Below are positions 1-8,100 of a DNA stretch of 46,005 nucleotides, one piece after another. Under the pieces are notes generated by a model. It searched no databases and was not told the DNA's origin. It worked only from the letters and a program-made list of their open reading frames with translations. The translations under genes and the position numbers were made by a program. Position 1 is the stretch's first letter; every line of letters starts with the position of its first letter. The stretch is taken from contig NZ_MKJY01000455.1 in the NCBI RefSeq assembly GCF_001942465.1, forward strand, positions 1 through 46,005, read 5' to 3'. This DNA comes from Actinomadura sp. CNU-125. Lineage in GTDB: Bacteria; Actinomycetota; Actinomycetes; Streptosporangiales; Streptosporangiaceae.

Positions 1-690
1 CGGACCGTGCGCCGGCGGGGGGCGTGCGCGCGTGCCGTGACGTGCGCGCGCGCCGCCGCACGGTGCGTCCGGTGCTGCCGCCGCCGGGCCGCGTCGATCT
101 GCGCGACGACCGACGGGCCGAGCAGCGCGCGCGGCACCGAGTCGGTGAGCAGGGTGGGGGAGCCGCGGCCGTCGTAGGCGGCGAGTGCCGCCCGGACCGC
201 CTCTTTGCCGAGCCACACCGCCGACCCCTCGTCCCCGACGAGGAAGCCGTAGCCGTCGGCGCGCTGCACGATCGTCCCGTCGTTGATCACCGCCGCGCCC
301 GCGCCGGTGCCGGAGAACACGACGATCCCCTTGGGACGGCTGGTTCCGGCGGCGAACGCCACCGCGATGTCGGTCACCACCGCGGGGGAGCCGCGCAGGC
401 CCATCGCCTGCCAGGCGCGGCGCGCCGCCGTCACCGCCGCCGCCGCCGGCCGAACCGGCGCCCGCGATCCCGAAGACACCGGTGAGGACATGGGTGCGGT
501 CCAGGTCCCCGAGCGCCTCGGCCAGGGCGGTGGTCAGCGCTCCGGCGGTGTCTCCGCCCGAGTTGGGGTTGGCCCCTGGGCCGGTGCCGGAACCGGCCAA
601 GGCTCCCCCGAGAGTCAGTACGACACAGCGGGTCTTCGTGCCACCCGCGTCTATACCGACCACATACGGACCGGCCAAATGGGTCAACAC
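1..690 (-). CDS. N-acetylglucosamine kinase-family protein (BadF/BadG ATPase fold), partial and frameshifted
   Basis: Likely phosphorylates an amino sugar (GlcNAc or MurNAc) in the cytoplasm during cell-wall recycling. A GTG start at 690 gives a protein opening with the phosphate-binding motif DAGGTKT near residue 14. Further on, the second phosphate loop (VFSGTGAGA) and the GDEGSAVWLG motif typical of the BadF/BadG/GlcNAc kinase family are visible. The first part reads in the frame of position 690. From about position 440 the family-like sequence (AARRAWQAMGL, then VVTDIAVAFAAG) continues in another frame, so one base is extra or two are missing within a GGC repeat. The last 60 bases at the window edge also read poorly. 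The gene is divergent from the MurR/RpiR regulator and next to murQ, which fits MurNAc/GlcNAc salvage. The exact substrate is not decided by the sequence. Confidence 0.72.
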   Translation of the reverse strand, partial: MLTHLAGPYVVGIDAGGTKTRCVVLTLGGALAGSGTGPGANPNSGGDTAGALTTALAEALGDLDRTHVLTGVFGIAGAGSAGGGGGDGGAPRLAGDGPARLPRGGDRHRGGVRRRNQPSQGDRRVLRHRRGRGGDQRRDDRAARRRLRLPRRGRGVGGVARQRGGPGGTRRLRRPRLPHPAHRLGAARAARPVGRRADRRGPAAAAPDAPCGGARARHGTRARPPPAHGP

Positions 691-737
691 ATGGCGAACC
701 GTAGCCTTTTCTACCGTTGACGCGACAATGTGAGCGT

Positions 738-750
738 AAGAAACTTTCTT
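738..750. promoter_or_regulatory. palindromic candidate operator for the MurR/RpiR regulator
   Basis: The 13-base sequence AAGAAACTTTCTT is a perfect inverted repeat around a central C. It sits in the 62-base gap between the divergent sugar kinase and regulator genes and ends two bases before the regulator's ATG. It therefore occupies the place of the ribosome binding site, which is otherwise missing. A GAAA-N-TTTC core resembles sites used by several RpiR-family repressors. Assigning it to this regulator is inference. Confidence 0.45.
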
Positions 751-752
751 CC

Positions 753-1712
753 ATGAGGAAACCCATCGGACCCGAGCCCGGGGGCACGGCGCCCGGTGCA
801 CCCGGGGACGAGGCGCCGGGCAAGGACCCGACGCCGCTCAGCACGGTGGTGCGAGTGCGCTCGCTGCTGCCCTCGCTGCCCCCCGCCGAGCGACGCGTCG
901 CGCAACGCGTCATCGACGACCCCGAAGGGGTCGCCAACTCCACCATCACCGAACTCGCACAGAACTGCGGCACATCGGAGACGACCGTCATCCGGTTCTG
1001 CCGCGCGATCGGGTTCCACGGCTACCCGGAGCTGCGGCTGACCCTCGCCACCGAGGCGGGACGCGCCCAGACCGCCGCGGGCGGGCGGGTCATCGGCAGC
1101 GACATCAGCCCGGACGACTCGCTGGAGCAGATCGTCGAGAAGGTGACCTTCGCCGATGCCCGGGCCGTGGAGGAGACGGCCTCCCAGCTCGACATCAAGA
1201 TGCTGGAACAGGTCGTCGACGCGGTCGTCGCCGCCGAGCGCGTCGACGTCTACGGGGTGGGCGCCAGCGCGTTCGTCGCGGCCGACTTCCAGCAGAAACT
1301 GCACCGCATCGGACGAGTCTGCTCCGCGTGGGCCGACGCGCACATCATGCTCACCAGCGCCGCCGTCCTCGGCAGCGGCGACGTGGCGATCGGGATCTCC
1401 CACACCGGCGCGACCGTCGAGACCATCGACGCGCTGGAGGTCGCCAAGAGCAACGGCGTCACGACGGTGGCGCTCACCAATTTCCCCAAATCACCGATCG
1501 CGGAGGCCGCCGATCTGATCCTCACCACAGCCGCAAGGGAAACGACCTTCCGTTCCGGCGCCACCGCCAGCAGGCTGGCGCAGCTCACGGTGGTCGACTG
1601 CGTTTTCGTCGGTGTCGCCCAGCGCACCTACGGGTCTACCCGCAAGGCCCTGGAAGCCACGTACGAGGCGGTCCGCGGCCGGACCGTGCGACCCGACCGG
1701 AGGCGTCGGTGA
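753..1712 (+). CDS. MurR/RpiR family transcriptional regulator
   Basis: Sugar-phosphate-responsive DNA-binding regulator of 319 residues. The N-terminal RpiR-type helix-turn-helix covers about residues 33-105, with the family signature TTVIRFCRAIGFHGYPEL at 77-94. A SIS (sugar isomerase) domain covers about 150-285 and contains GVGASAFVA and SHTGAT, the usual phosphosugar-binding loops. I chose the ATG at 753; a TTG at 717 is in frame but adds an unlikely N-terminus. The stop overlaps the murQ start (GTGA), so the two are translationally coupled. The likely effector is MurNAc-6-phosphate or a related amino-sugar phosphate, by analogy with MurR-murQ pairs. Autoregulation through the palindrome just upstream of the start is plausible. 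Confidence 0.9.
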   Translation: MRKPIGPEPGGTAPGAPGDEAPGKDPTPLSTVVRVRSLLPSLPPAERRVAQRVIDDPEGVANSTITELAQNCGTSETTVIRFCRAIGFHGYPELRLTLATEAGRAQTAAGGRVIGSDISPDDSLEQIVEKVTFADARAVEETASQLDIKMLEQVVDAVVAAERVDVYGVGASAFVAADFQQKLHRIGRVCSAWADAHIMLTSAAVLGSGDVAIGISHTGATVETIDALEVAKSNGVTTVALTNFPKSPIAEAADLILTTAARETTFRSGATASRLAQLTVVDCVFVGVAQRTYGSTRKALEATYEAVRGRTVRPDRRRR

Positions 1713-2605
1713 TCGATTGCGAGCTCCCCACCGAGGGACGGAACCCCCGCACCCTCGACGTCGACACGCTGCCGACCATGGAGGTGCTGCGCCTGATCAA
1801 CTCCGAGGACGCGACGGTGCCGATGGTGGTGGCGTCCGTCCTCCCCGAGGTCGCCCGGCTGGTCGACCTCGCCGTCCTCTCGCTGCGCGCGGGCGGACGC
1901 GTCCACTACTTCGGCGCCGGCACGTCGGGACGGCTCGCGGTGATCGACGCCGCCGAGCTGCCCCCCACGTTCGGCATCTGGGGCCGTGTCGTCGCCCACC
2001 ACGCCGGCGGGCCCGGGGCGCTGTCCCAAGCGATCTCCGACGTGGAGGACGACGCCGAACTCGGCACCCGGGACGCCCGCGACGTGCAGCCCGGTGACAT
2101 CGCCATCGGGATCGCGGCGAGCGGCCGCACCCCCTACGTCGTCGGCGCGCTGCGCGCGTCCGCCGCGATCGGGGCGCGCACCGCGCTGATCAGCTGCAAC
2201 CCCCACACCCCCTACGGCGCCGAAGTGGAGGTGCACATCGGCCTCGCCACGGGGCCGGAGGTCATCAGCGGATCCACCCGGATGAAGGCGGGCACCGCGA
2301 CCAAACTGGTGCTCAACAGCTTCTCCACCACACTCATGATCAGAATGGGGCGCACCTACTCCAACCTGATGATCAGCGTGAACGCGCTGAACGCCAAGCT
2401 GCGCGCCCGCCTGGTGCGCATCCTCACCGAGGCGACCGGGATGGACGCCCGGACCTGCGAGAACGCGCTGTCCGAGGCGGGCGGCAACACCCGCGTGGCG
2501 CTCGTCTCGCTGCTCGGCGAGGTGCCCGCCGCGCGCGCGACGCTCATCCTCGAAGAGACCGACGGCGGCGTCCGGGAGGCGCTGCAGCGACTGAGATCCG
2601 CGTAG
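1709..2605 (+). CDS. murQ: N-acetylmuramic acid 6-phosphate etherase
   Basis: Cleaves the lactyl ether of MurNAc-6-phosphate to give GlcNAc-6-phosphate and D-lactate, a cytoplasmic step of peptidoglycan recycling. The 298-residue product matches the usual family length. It opens with the family-typical TEGRNPRTLDVDTLPTMEVL and carries the SIS-fold motif FGAGTSGRLAVIDAAELPPTF and the later GPEVISGSTRMKAGTATK. The GTG start at 1709 overlaps the regulator's stop codon and has a good ribosome binding site, GGAGG, at 1699-1703. The C-terminal third contains the small helical domain expected for MurQ. With the adjacent kinase and MurR-type regulator it forms a compact amino-sugar salvage module. 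Confidence 0.95.
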   Translation: MIDCELPTEGRNPRTLDVDTLPTMEVLRLINSEDATVPMVVASVLPEVARLVDLAVLSLRAGGRVHYFGAGTSGRLAVIDAAELPPTFGIWGRVVAHHAGGPGALSQAISDVEDDAELGTRDARDVQPGDIAIGIAASGRTPYVVGALRASAAIGARTALISCNPHTPYGAEVEVHIGLATGPEVISGSTRMKAGTATKLVLNSFSTTLMIRMGRTYSNLMISVNALNAKLRARLVRILTEATGMDARTCENALSEAGGNTRVALVSLLGEVPAARATLILEETDGGVREALQRLRSA

Positions 2606-2696
2606 CGCGTCGCGGCACCGGCCGAGGAGAACGGCCGAGGCCACGACGGACGTTCCGGGCATGCGGTCATCCCCGCACTGGCCGCATGCCCGCGGA

Positions 2697-3893
2697 CTAC
2701 TTCTCGTACTGCCGGAGTTCCTGCCGGGCGACGGTCCGGACGTGCACCTCGTCCGGTCCGTCGAAGATCCGCATCGCCCGCAGCCACGTGTACATGCTCG
2801 CCAGCGGCGTGTCGTCGGAGACGCCCGCGCCGCCGTGCACCTGGATCGCCCGGTCGACGACCTCGTGCGCGATGCGCGGCACCACGACCTTGATCGCCGC
2901 GATCTCCGTCCGGGCGCCCTTGGCCCCGTGCTTGTCGATCAGCCACGCGGTCTTCAGGGTGAGCAGCCGCGCCTGCTCGATCGCCATCCGCGACTCGGCG
3001 ATCTGCTGCCGCACGACCCCCTGCTTCGCCAGCGGCGCGCCGAACGCCACCCGGTCGACCGCGCGCCGGCACATCAGCTCCAGCGCCCGCTCCGCCATCC
3101 CGAGCGCGCGCATGCAGTGGTGGATCCGCCCCGGCCCCAGCCGCGCCTGCGCGATCATGAACCCGTCGCCCTCCGCGGCGACGAGGTTCGACGCCGGCAC
3201 CCGCACGTTCTCGAACACGATCTCCGAGTGCCCGTGCTGGTCCTGGTAGCCGAAGACCGGCAGATGCCGGAGCACCTGCACGCCCGGCGCGTCCCGGGGC
3301 ACCAGGATCTGCGACTGCCGCCGGTGCGGCGGCCCGTCCGGATCGCTCTTGCCCATCACGATGAAGATCTTGCAGCGCTCGTCCGCGGCGCCGGTGATGA
3401 ACCACTTGCGCCCGTTGACGACGTACTCGTCGCCGTCCCGGACGATCGAGGTCGTGATGTTCGTCGCGTCCGACGAGGCCACGGCCGGTTCGGTCATCGC
3501 GAACGCGCTGCGGATCTCGCCGTTCAGCAGCGGCTCCAGCCACCGCCGCTTCTGCTCGTCCGTCCCGAACATGTGCAGGACTTCCATGTTCCCCGTGTCC
3601 GGCGCGGCGCAGTTGACCGCCTCCGGCGCCAGGTCGGGCGAACGTCCCGTCAGCTCGGCGAGCGTCGCGTACTCCAGGTTCGACAGACCGGAGATGTCGG
3701 GCAGGAACAGGTTCCACAGCCCGCGCTCCCGCGCCTCGGCCTTCAGCTCCTCCACCACGGGCGGCAGCGCGTGCGGATCGTTCTCCGCCCGCCACCGCGC
3801 GTAGACGGGCTCGGCCGGGTAGACCCGCTCGTCCATGAACTCCTGGAGTCTGTCCCGGTACTCCCGGGCCTTCGGGCTGAGTTCGAAGTCCAT
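2697..3893 (-). CDS. acyl-CoA dehydrogenase (ACAD11-like)
   Basis: FAD-dependent alpha,beta-dehydrogenation of an acyl-CoA, 398 residues, soluble. The N-terminal helical domain starts MDFELSPKAREYRDRL. The middle beta domain contains FAMTEPAVASSDATNI and VVNGRKWFITGA. The C-terminal helical domain contains IQVHGGAGVSDDTPLASMY, followed by the DGPDEVH motif common in the ACAD10/11-like subgroup. The ATG at 3893 is the natural start; longer in-frame extensions read as antisense of the neighbouring gene. No other beta-oxidation gene is adjacent, so the substrate cannot be told. It is divergent from the HAD hydrolase with a 60-base gap. Confidence 0.9.
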   Translation of the reverse strand: MDFELSPKAREYRDRLQEFMDERVYPAEPVYARWRAENDPHALPPVVEELKAEARERGLWNLFLPDISGLSNLEYATLAELTGRSPDLAPEAVNCAAPDTGNMEVLHMFGTDEQKRRWLEPLLNGEIRSAFAMTEPAVASSDATNITTSIVRDGDEYVVNGRKWFITGAADERCKIFIVMGKSDPDGPPHRRQSQILVPRDAPGVQVLRHLPVFGYQDQHGHSEIVFENVRVPASNLVAAEGDGFMIAQARLGPGRIHHCMRALGMAERALELMCRRAVDRVAFGAPLAKQGVVRQQIAESRMAIEQARLLTLKTAWLIDKHGAKGARTEIAAIKVVVPRIAHEVVDRAIQVHGGAGVSDDTPLASMYTWLRAMRIFDGPDEVHVRTVARQELRQYEK

Positions 3894-3941
3894 GCCCGCA
3901 GTCTGACAGAACGCGATTCGGCCGATGCGTCCGGGATCGCT

Positions 3942-3947
3942 TACCAT
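3942..3947 (+). promoter_or_regulatory. -10-like hexamer of a leaderless promoter (HAD hydrolase)
   Basis: TACCAT lies exactly six bases before the GTG at 3954, and there is no Shine-Dalgarno sequence. This is the spacing expected if transcription starts at the start codon. No clear -35 element is seen. Confidence 0.4.
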
Positions 3948-3953
3948 CGCCTC

Positions 3954-4589
3954 GTGACCGTCAAAGCCGTAATCACCGACTGGGGCGGAGTCCTCACCTC
4001 CCCGCTGAACGAAGCGATCGCGACCTGGCTCGCGGCCGACCGCATCGACGCCGCGCACTACCGCACGGTGATGCGCGCCTGGGTCAAGCAGGCTTACGAC
4101 GGCGGCGGCGTCAACCCCATCCACGGCCTGGAGGACGGCACCCTCGACCCCGCCGAGTTCGAGCGCCTCCTCGCCGCCGAACTGCGCACCGTCGAGGGCG
4201 GAGCGGTCGCCGCCGCCGGGCTGATCGCCCGCATGTTCGGCGCGTTCTCCCCGGTCGAGCCCATGTACGAGGCGCTGCGCGCCGCCCGCACCGCGGGCAC
4301 CCGCACGGCCCTGCTCTCCAACTCCTGGGGCAACGAATACCCCCGCGACCTGTTCGCCGACCTGTTCGACGCCGTCGTGATCTCCTGCGAGGTCGGCATG
4401 CGCAAGCCCGACGAGCGCATCTTCCGGCACGCCCTCGACCTCCTCGAACTGGACGCCGCCGAGTGCGTCTTCATCGACGACATCGAGCACAACATCAAGG
4501 CCGCCGAAGCCCTCGGCATCCGCGGCATCCTGCACACGGCCCCCGACACCACGATCGCCGAACTGCGAAAGCTGAACCTCCTGCCCTGA
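3954..4589 (+). CDS. HAD family hydrolase
   Basis: Haloacid dehalogenase-superfamily phosphohydrolase of 211 residues. Motif I is ITDWGGVL near the N-terminus, motif II LLSNSWG, motif III the Lys of GMRKPDERIF and motif IV FIDDIEHN. This is the pattern of the HAD-IA group resembling the N-terminal domain of epoxide hydrolase. A helical cap lies between motifs I and II. The GTG at 3954 is used because the HAD fold begins at once after it. The substrate is unknown. It is followed after 56 bases by the conserved DUF6912-type gene on the same strand. Confidence 0.85.
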   Translation: MTVKAVITDWGGVLTSPLNEAIATWLAADRIDAAHYRTVMRAWVKQAYDGGGVNPIHGLEDGTLDPAEFERLLAAELRTVEGGAVAAAGLIARMFGAFSPVEPMYEALRAARTAGTRTALLSNSWGNEYPRDLFADLFDAVVISCEVGMRKPDERIFRHALDLLELDAAECVFIDDIEHNIKAAEALGIRGILHTAPDTTIAELRKLNLLP

Positions 4590-4645
4590 ACACCCCGCGC
4601 GCCGAACGGCGCGCTGGCGTCCATCTGGCAGACTTGTCGACCGTC

Positions 4646-5152
4646 ATGCGCGTCTACCTGCCCAGCACGCTCGCACTTCTCGCCGGCGTCCAAGAGTCCC
4701 GGGAGATCGGCCCCGCGCCGCTCGCCGCCCACGCGGTGACGCCCGCGCTGCGCGAGTGGTACGCGGGCGGCGGAGACGACGAACTGGAGTACGCGGCGCT
4801 GACCGCCGCCGCCCGCGCGTCCCTGCGGCTGCTCGCCGCCGACCCGTCCGCCCCGCGCCGCCGCGTCGTGCTGGCCGCCGAGATGCCCGACCGGGTCGTC
4901 GAGTGGGCGCCCGGCGGCGCGGGCCTGGACGACGACGAACCGTCGCGCGTCCGGCTGACCTCGCCCGTCCCGTGGAAGAAGATCGCCTCCGGGCACGTGG
5001 ACGACGCCGAGGCCGAGGCCGACGTCGCCGCCGCCGTGGCGGCGCTCCCGGCCGCCGACGCCGGGGACGACGACGCCGGGTTTACCGTCGACGGCGCCGA
5101 GGGCCACGAACTCCTCTGGTACGCCACCCAGGAATTCCGAGACCTCCTCTAG
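4646..5152 (+). CDS. conserved actinobacterial hypothetical protein (DUF6912-like)
   Basis: A 168-residue soluble, acidic protein beginning MRVYLPSTLALLAGV, with a repeated alanine- and aspartate-rich body and the C-terminal motif HELLWYATQEFRDLL. I recognise it as a conserved actinobacterial family (DUF6912-like). No catalytic motif, membrane segment or signal peptide is seen and no function is known to me. The ATG at 4646 is the first codon from which the conserved N-terminal strand-like segment reads. Confidence 0.75.
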   Translation: MRVYLPSTLALLAGVQESREIGPAPLAAHAVTPALREWYAGGGDDELEYAALTAAARASLRLLAADPSAPRRRVVLAAEMPDRVVEWAPGGAGLDDDEPSRVRLTSPVPWKKIASGHVDDAEAEADVAAAVAALPAADAGDDDAGFTVDGAEGHELLWYATQEFRDLL

Positions 5153-5170
5153 CCGGGCCCGCGCAACGGG

Positions 5171-5341
5171 TCAGGCGGGGTACCGGGTGGCCTCGTCGAC
5201 CTTCGCGCTGTCGGCGTCCGCGATCACCTGCGGCTTGGGCGGGACTTCCTGGCCGGTCACCAGTTCGTGCAGGGGAGTGCGCGGCGGAAGGGCGCGCCAC
5301 CGGTCCTGCTTGTTCTCGCCGTGCTGCTCTTCACCGCTCAT
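5171..5341 (-). CDS. small conserved hypothetical protein, 56 residues
   Basis: A short, highly charged protein (MSGEEQHGENKQDRWRALPP at the start, ending KVDEATRYPA) with no hydrophobic stretch. It is convergent with the DUF6912-like gene, 18 bases from stop to stop. Its composition and phase look coding, and small proteins of this kind with a central TPLHELVTGQ segment occur in actinomycetes. The start is the first ATG after an in-frame stop. Function unknown. Confidence 0.5.
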   Translation of the reverse strand: MSGEEQHGENKQDRWRALPPRTPLHELVTGQEVPPKPQVIADADSAKVDEATRYPA

Positions 5342-5567
5342 ACGGCCATCATGCAGTCTCCGACGGCTTCCGGACACCCCCCGAAGCCGCGCCCGTTCGC
5401 CGACCGAAGGGCGCGGTGCCTCCTGAAGCCTGGCGGCCTCGGACTCCCGCTGGGCGCTCGCCAACGACAGCGACCCGAACGAGCTCATGTTCACGCTGCT
5501 CCCCGTGACGGCGTTCCTGCGCGGCGCTCTGGCACAGACCGCACCCGAGCGGGAAGCGGTTGGCGCA
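5342..5567 (+). other. intergenic stretch with a possible gene remnant
   Basis: No intact gene is supported here. From about 5427, directly after a stop, the plus strand reads SLAASDSRWALANDSDPNEL and continues with a hydrophobic LMFTLLPVTAFLRGAL, which looks protein-like. It then runs into antisense of the serine hydrolase. It could be the tail of a lost gene, but I cannot name a family. Confidence 0.2.
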
Positions 5568-6599
5568 CTACGAGCCGGTGGGCGCGCAGAGGGCGGTCTC
5601 GGCGACCCGCATGACGCGCCGGAAGTCGTCCATGTCCGCGGGCTCTGTCGTGATGGAAAGGACGAAGGCGGGACCGGCGCGGCCGCCGCGGCCGACGAGC
5701 ACACCGGCCAGCATCGAGTAGCCGTGCATCTGTCCCGAGTGGCCGACCAGGTCTCCGCAGGAGAGATGGTTGATCTCCAGCCCGAGCCCGTACTCGTCCA
5801 CCGCGCCCCGGGCCGGGACCATGCGGCTCATCTCGGCCAGTTCGGCGGGACGCAGCAGCCGGCCCCGCAGCAGCGCGCCGAAGAACCTGTCGATCTCGGC
5901 GGGAGTGGAAACCATGTCGCCCGCCGCGTCCATGTGGCCCGTGTCCTGCTCGGTCACGTCGATGAGGTCGGGCGCCCTGATGTAGCCGCGCGGGTGGGCG
6001 CCCCTGATGCGGTACTCGCGAGGATCGGGTGAGTAGGTGTGCCGCAGCCCGAGCGGCCGGACGATCCGGCGTTGGACCTCGTCACGCCAACTCGGTGCTC
6101 CGGTGACCTGCTCGATCAGTTTCCCGAGGAGCAGGTACCCGGTGTTGGTGTACGACCATGGGCCGGACGTGGGCTCCAGCGTCAGCGCGTACCGGATCAG
6201 TTCGTCCCGATCGTGATGCCGGAATCGCTGGTCGGCCCACTCCCTGCCCTGGGGGAGGAGCGTCCCTGGATCCGGCAGGCCGCTGGTGTGCTGGAGCAAT
6301 TGCCGGACGGTGATCCTGCGGCCGTCGCCGCCTCGCCCGCGGACGACGCCCGGCAGGTACCTTTCCACCGGCGCGTCCAGGCGTACCCGTCCCTCGCCGA
6401 CCAGTTGCAGTACGACCGTCGCGACGAACGCCTTGGTGGTCGAGCCGATGCGCACCAGCCCATTCGGCGGGACGGGACGGCCGGTCCGCACGTCCCCGGT
6501 CCCGCTGCGCAACGTGACGGTCGTGCGGCCCGCCACGGTCATGAGGGCGCCCGGGACGCCCGCACGGCTGGGGCCATCAGCGGCGCGCCGACCGCCCAT
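5568..6599 (-). CDS. serine hydrolase, beta-lactamase class C / D-Ala-D-Ala carboxypeptidase family, N-terminus truncated
   Basis: Penicillin-recognising serine hydrolase of 343 residues. The catalytic SxxK is S53-T-T-K56, the second motif YxN is Y150-T-N152 and the third is H287-S-G289, so the active site is complete. Family members are normally secreted and begin with a signal peptide followed by a helix; here the protein starts almost directly at the first strand (AGVPGALMTV). The signal peptide and about the first 10-20 mature residues are therefore missing. A VOC-protein tail on the other strand begins at the same point, suggesting a deletion scar at about 6600. The product, if made, would stay in the cytoplasm. 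A related fragment occurs at 9608-9822. Confidence 0.8.
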   Translation of the reverse strand: MGGRRAADGPSRAGVPGALMTVAGRTTVTLRSGTGDVRTGRPVPPNGLVRIGSTTKAFVATVVLQLVGEGRVRLDAPVERYLPGVVRGRGGDGRRITVRQLLQHTSGLPDPGTLLPQGREWADQRFRHHDRDELIRYALTLEPTSGPWSYTNTGYLLLGKLIEQVTGAPSWRDEVQRRIVRPLGLRHTYSPDPREYRIRGAHPRGYIRAPDLIDVTEQDTGHMDAAGDMVSTPAEIDRFFGALLRGRLLRPAELAEMSRMVPARGAVDEYGLGLEINHLSCGDLVGHSGQMHGYSMLAGVLVGRGGRAGPAFVLSITTEPADMDDFRRVMRVAETALCAPTGS

Positions 6600-6605
6600 T
6601 CATCC

Positions 6606-6668
6606 CCGCTTACCGGCGGCCACATGGCGATGACCGACATCGAAGGCAACAAAATCTGCCTCAGCTGA
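6606..6668 (+). pseudogene. C-terminal remnant of a VOC/glyoxalase-like protein
   Basis: The frame ending at the TGA of 6666-6668 reads PLTGGHMAMTDIEGNKICLS. This matches the usual last strand of VOC-family proteins (GGHW..M.DPEGNEFC). Nothing family-like precedes it; the upstream DNA is the serine hydrolase in antisense. A 5'-truncated relic is the simplest reading. Confidence 0.4.
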
Positions 6669-6825
6669 CTGTGGCCTGTCCCCTACGCGGTCCCGCGTTC
6701 GTTTCCCTGGTACACCCCGGCCAGGGGTGCGCGCCCGATCGGCGAAAGCGAGAAGGGCGCTCAACGCGCTACCGCGTCGGTTCTCGGTCTCCACCGACCT
6801 GACCGACGGCAGAGGAAGGGCCACC
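6669..6825 (+). promoter_or_regulatory. upstream region of the SnoaL-LUD gene pair
   Basis: This 157-base gap must carry the promoter of the next operon. I see CCCTGG at 6705-6710 and CCAGGG at 6721-6726, an inverted repeat with ten bases between its arms, which could bind a repressor. No convincing -35/-10 pair is visible. Confidence 0.25.
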
Positions 6826-7308
6826 ATGACCGAACTGCAGGACCTGATCGACCGCGCCGACATCGAGGCGCTGCAAGCGGAGTTCACCGACGCCTCGATG
6901 ATGCACGACCTCGACCGGCTGATGGCGCTGTACACCGAGGACGCGGTGCATGCGATCCCGGCGGTGAACATCGAGCTCTCCGGGTGGGAGGCGATCCGCG
7001 CCGGTACCGAGGCGATGGAGCACGACTGGGAGTTCTTCGTACAGAACACCCACCCCGGCTCGATTCGAATCGACGGCGACACCGCCACCGGCCGCGCGCT
7101 GGTCTTCGAGATCGGACGGCAGCGCGACGGGCGTTCGGTCCTCAACTACGCGGTCTTCCACGACGGCTACCGGCGTACGCCCGAGGGGTGGAAGTTCACC
7201 GAACGCGTCTACGAGGTCCGCTACTTCGATCCCACACCGCTGGCCGGCTCCGCGGAGGTCGTCTGGGACAGCGGCGACGAGGCGGCACCGAAGGGCACGT
7301 CCGCCTGA
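6826..7308 (+). CDS. SnoaL-like / NTF2-fold family protein
   Basis: A 160-residue protein of the nuclear transport factor 2 fold (SnoaL-like domain). Helices and cone-forming strands are recognisable in DRADIEALQAEFTDASMMHD, LMALYTEDAVHAIPAV and the later WKFTERVYEVRYFDPTPLAG. Members are small ligand-binding proteins or isomerase/hydroxylase-like enzymes; the sequence alone does not give a substrate. The ATG at 6826 follows a purine-rich ribosome binding site at 6811-6820. The LUD-domain gene follows on the same strand after 53 bases, so the pair is probably co-transcribed. Confidence 0.8.
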   Translation: MTELQDLIDRADIEALQAEFTDASMMHDLDRLMALYTEDAVHAIPAVNIELSGWEAIRAGTEAMEHDWEFFVQNTHPGSIRIDGDTATGRALVFEIGRQRDGRSVLNYAVFHDGYRRTPEGWKFTERVYEVRYFDPTPLAGSAEVVWDSGDEAAPKGTSA

Positions 7309-7361
7309 CAAGCCGCGACCCGTCAGCCCGATCCCACCATCAGCTTGAGGAGAACCAACCG

Positions 7362-7991
7362 ATGACCACATCCGCCGGAGCCGCACAGTTCACCGAGCCC
7401 GCCACCGAGGAGCGTCTGGAACGGGTCGCGGCCGCACTGACGGCGAACAACTTCGCCGTCGAGATCCTCGACGGCGTCACCGCCGCACGCGAGCGGGTCA
7501 AGGACCTGATCCCCGAGGGGGCGAGCGTGTTCACCGGTGCCAGCGAGACACTGCAGGTCTCCGGCATCGACTCCGACATCAACACCAGCGGACGCTACGA
7601 CGCCGTCAAGTCGCACACCCTGACCATGGACCGCGAACGTGAACGCCGAACGCTCTGGCAGTTGATCTCCACCCCGGATTTCATCGTGGGCAGCGCCCAG
7701 GCGGTCACCGAAACGGGTTCCCTCGTCATCGCCTCGGCCAGCGGGGCCCAACTGCCCGGATACGCCGGCGCCGCCGCCCACGCGATCTGGATCGTCGGAG
7801 CGCAGAAAGTGGTCCCCGACCTGGACGCGGCCCTGCGGCGCGTCGAAAGCCACTGCCTCCCGCTTGAAAACGACCGCGCCATGGAAGTCTACGGTCAGCC
7901 CAGCGCCCTCAACCGCCTGCTGATCCTTCATGCCGAGCCTCACTTCGGGCGGGGTACCGTGTTGCTGCTCCGAGAGGCGATCGGTTTCTGA
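7362..7991 (+). CDS. LUD domain protein (LutC/YkgG-like)
   Basis: A 209-residue cytoplasmic protein consisting of one LUD domain, the fold of lactate-utilisation proteins LutB/LutC. The segments LIPEGASVFTGASETLQVSG, DFIVGSAQAVTETGSLVIAS and AHAIWIVGAQKVVPDLDAAL are family-typical. The iron-sulphur partners LutA and LutB are absent, so a classical L-lactate oxidation complex is not encoded here. A solo role is more likely. The ATG at 7362 has a good ribosome binding site (GAGGAG at 7347-7352). It lies directly after the SnoaL-like gene. Confidence 0.88.
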   Translation: MTTSAGAAQFTEPATEERLERVAAALTANNFAVEILDGVTAARERVKDLIPEGASVFTGASETLQVSGIDSDINTSGRYDAVKSHTLTMDRERERRTLWQLISTPDFIVGSAQAVTETGSLVIASASGAQLPGYAGAAAHAIWIVGAQKVVPDLDAALRRVESHCLPLENDRAMEVYGQPSALNRLLILHAEPHFGRGTVLLLREAIGF

Positions 7992-8100
7992 ACGCCGCGG
8001 CACCGCCCGGCCCGTGCACCTCGCGCGGATCGGGCGGGGCCCTCGTCGCGGTCACGTTCAAGCGCGACGGCCAGTCTCACCACGTGGAGTTGATGTCCGA

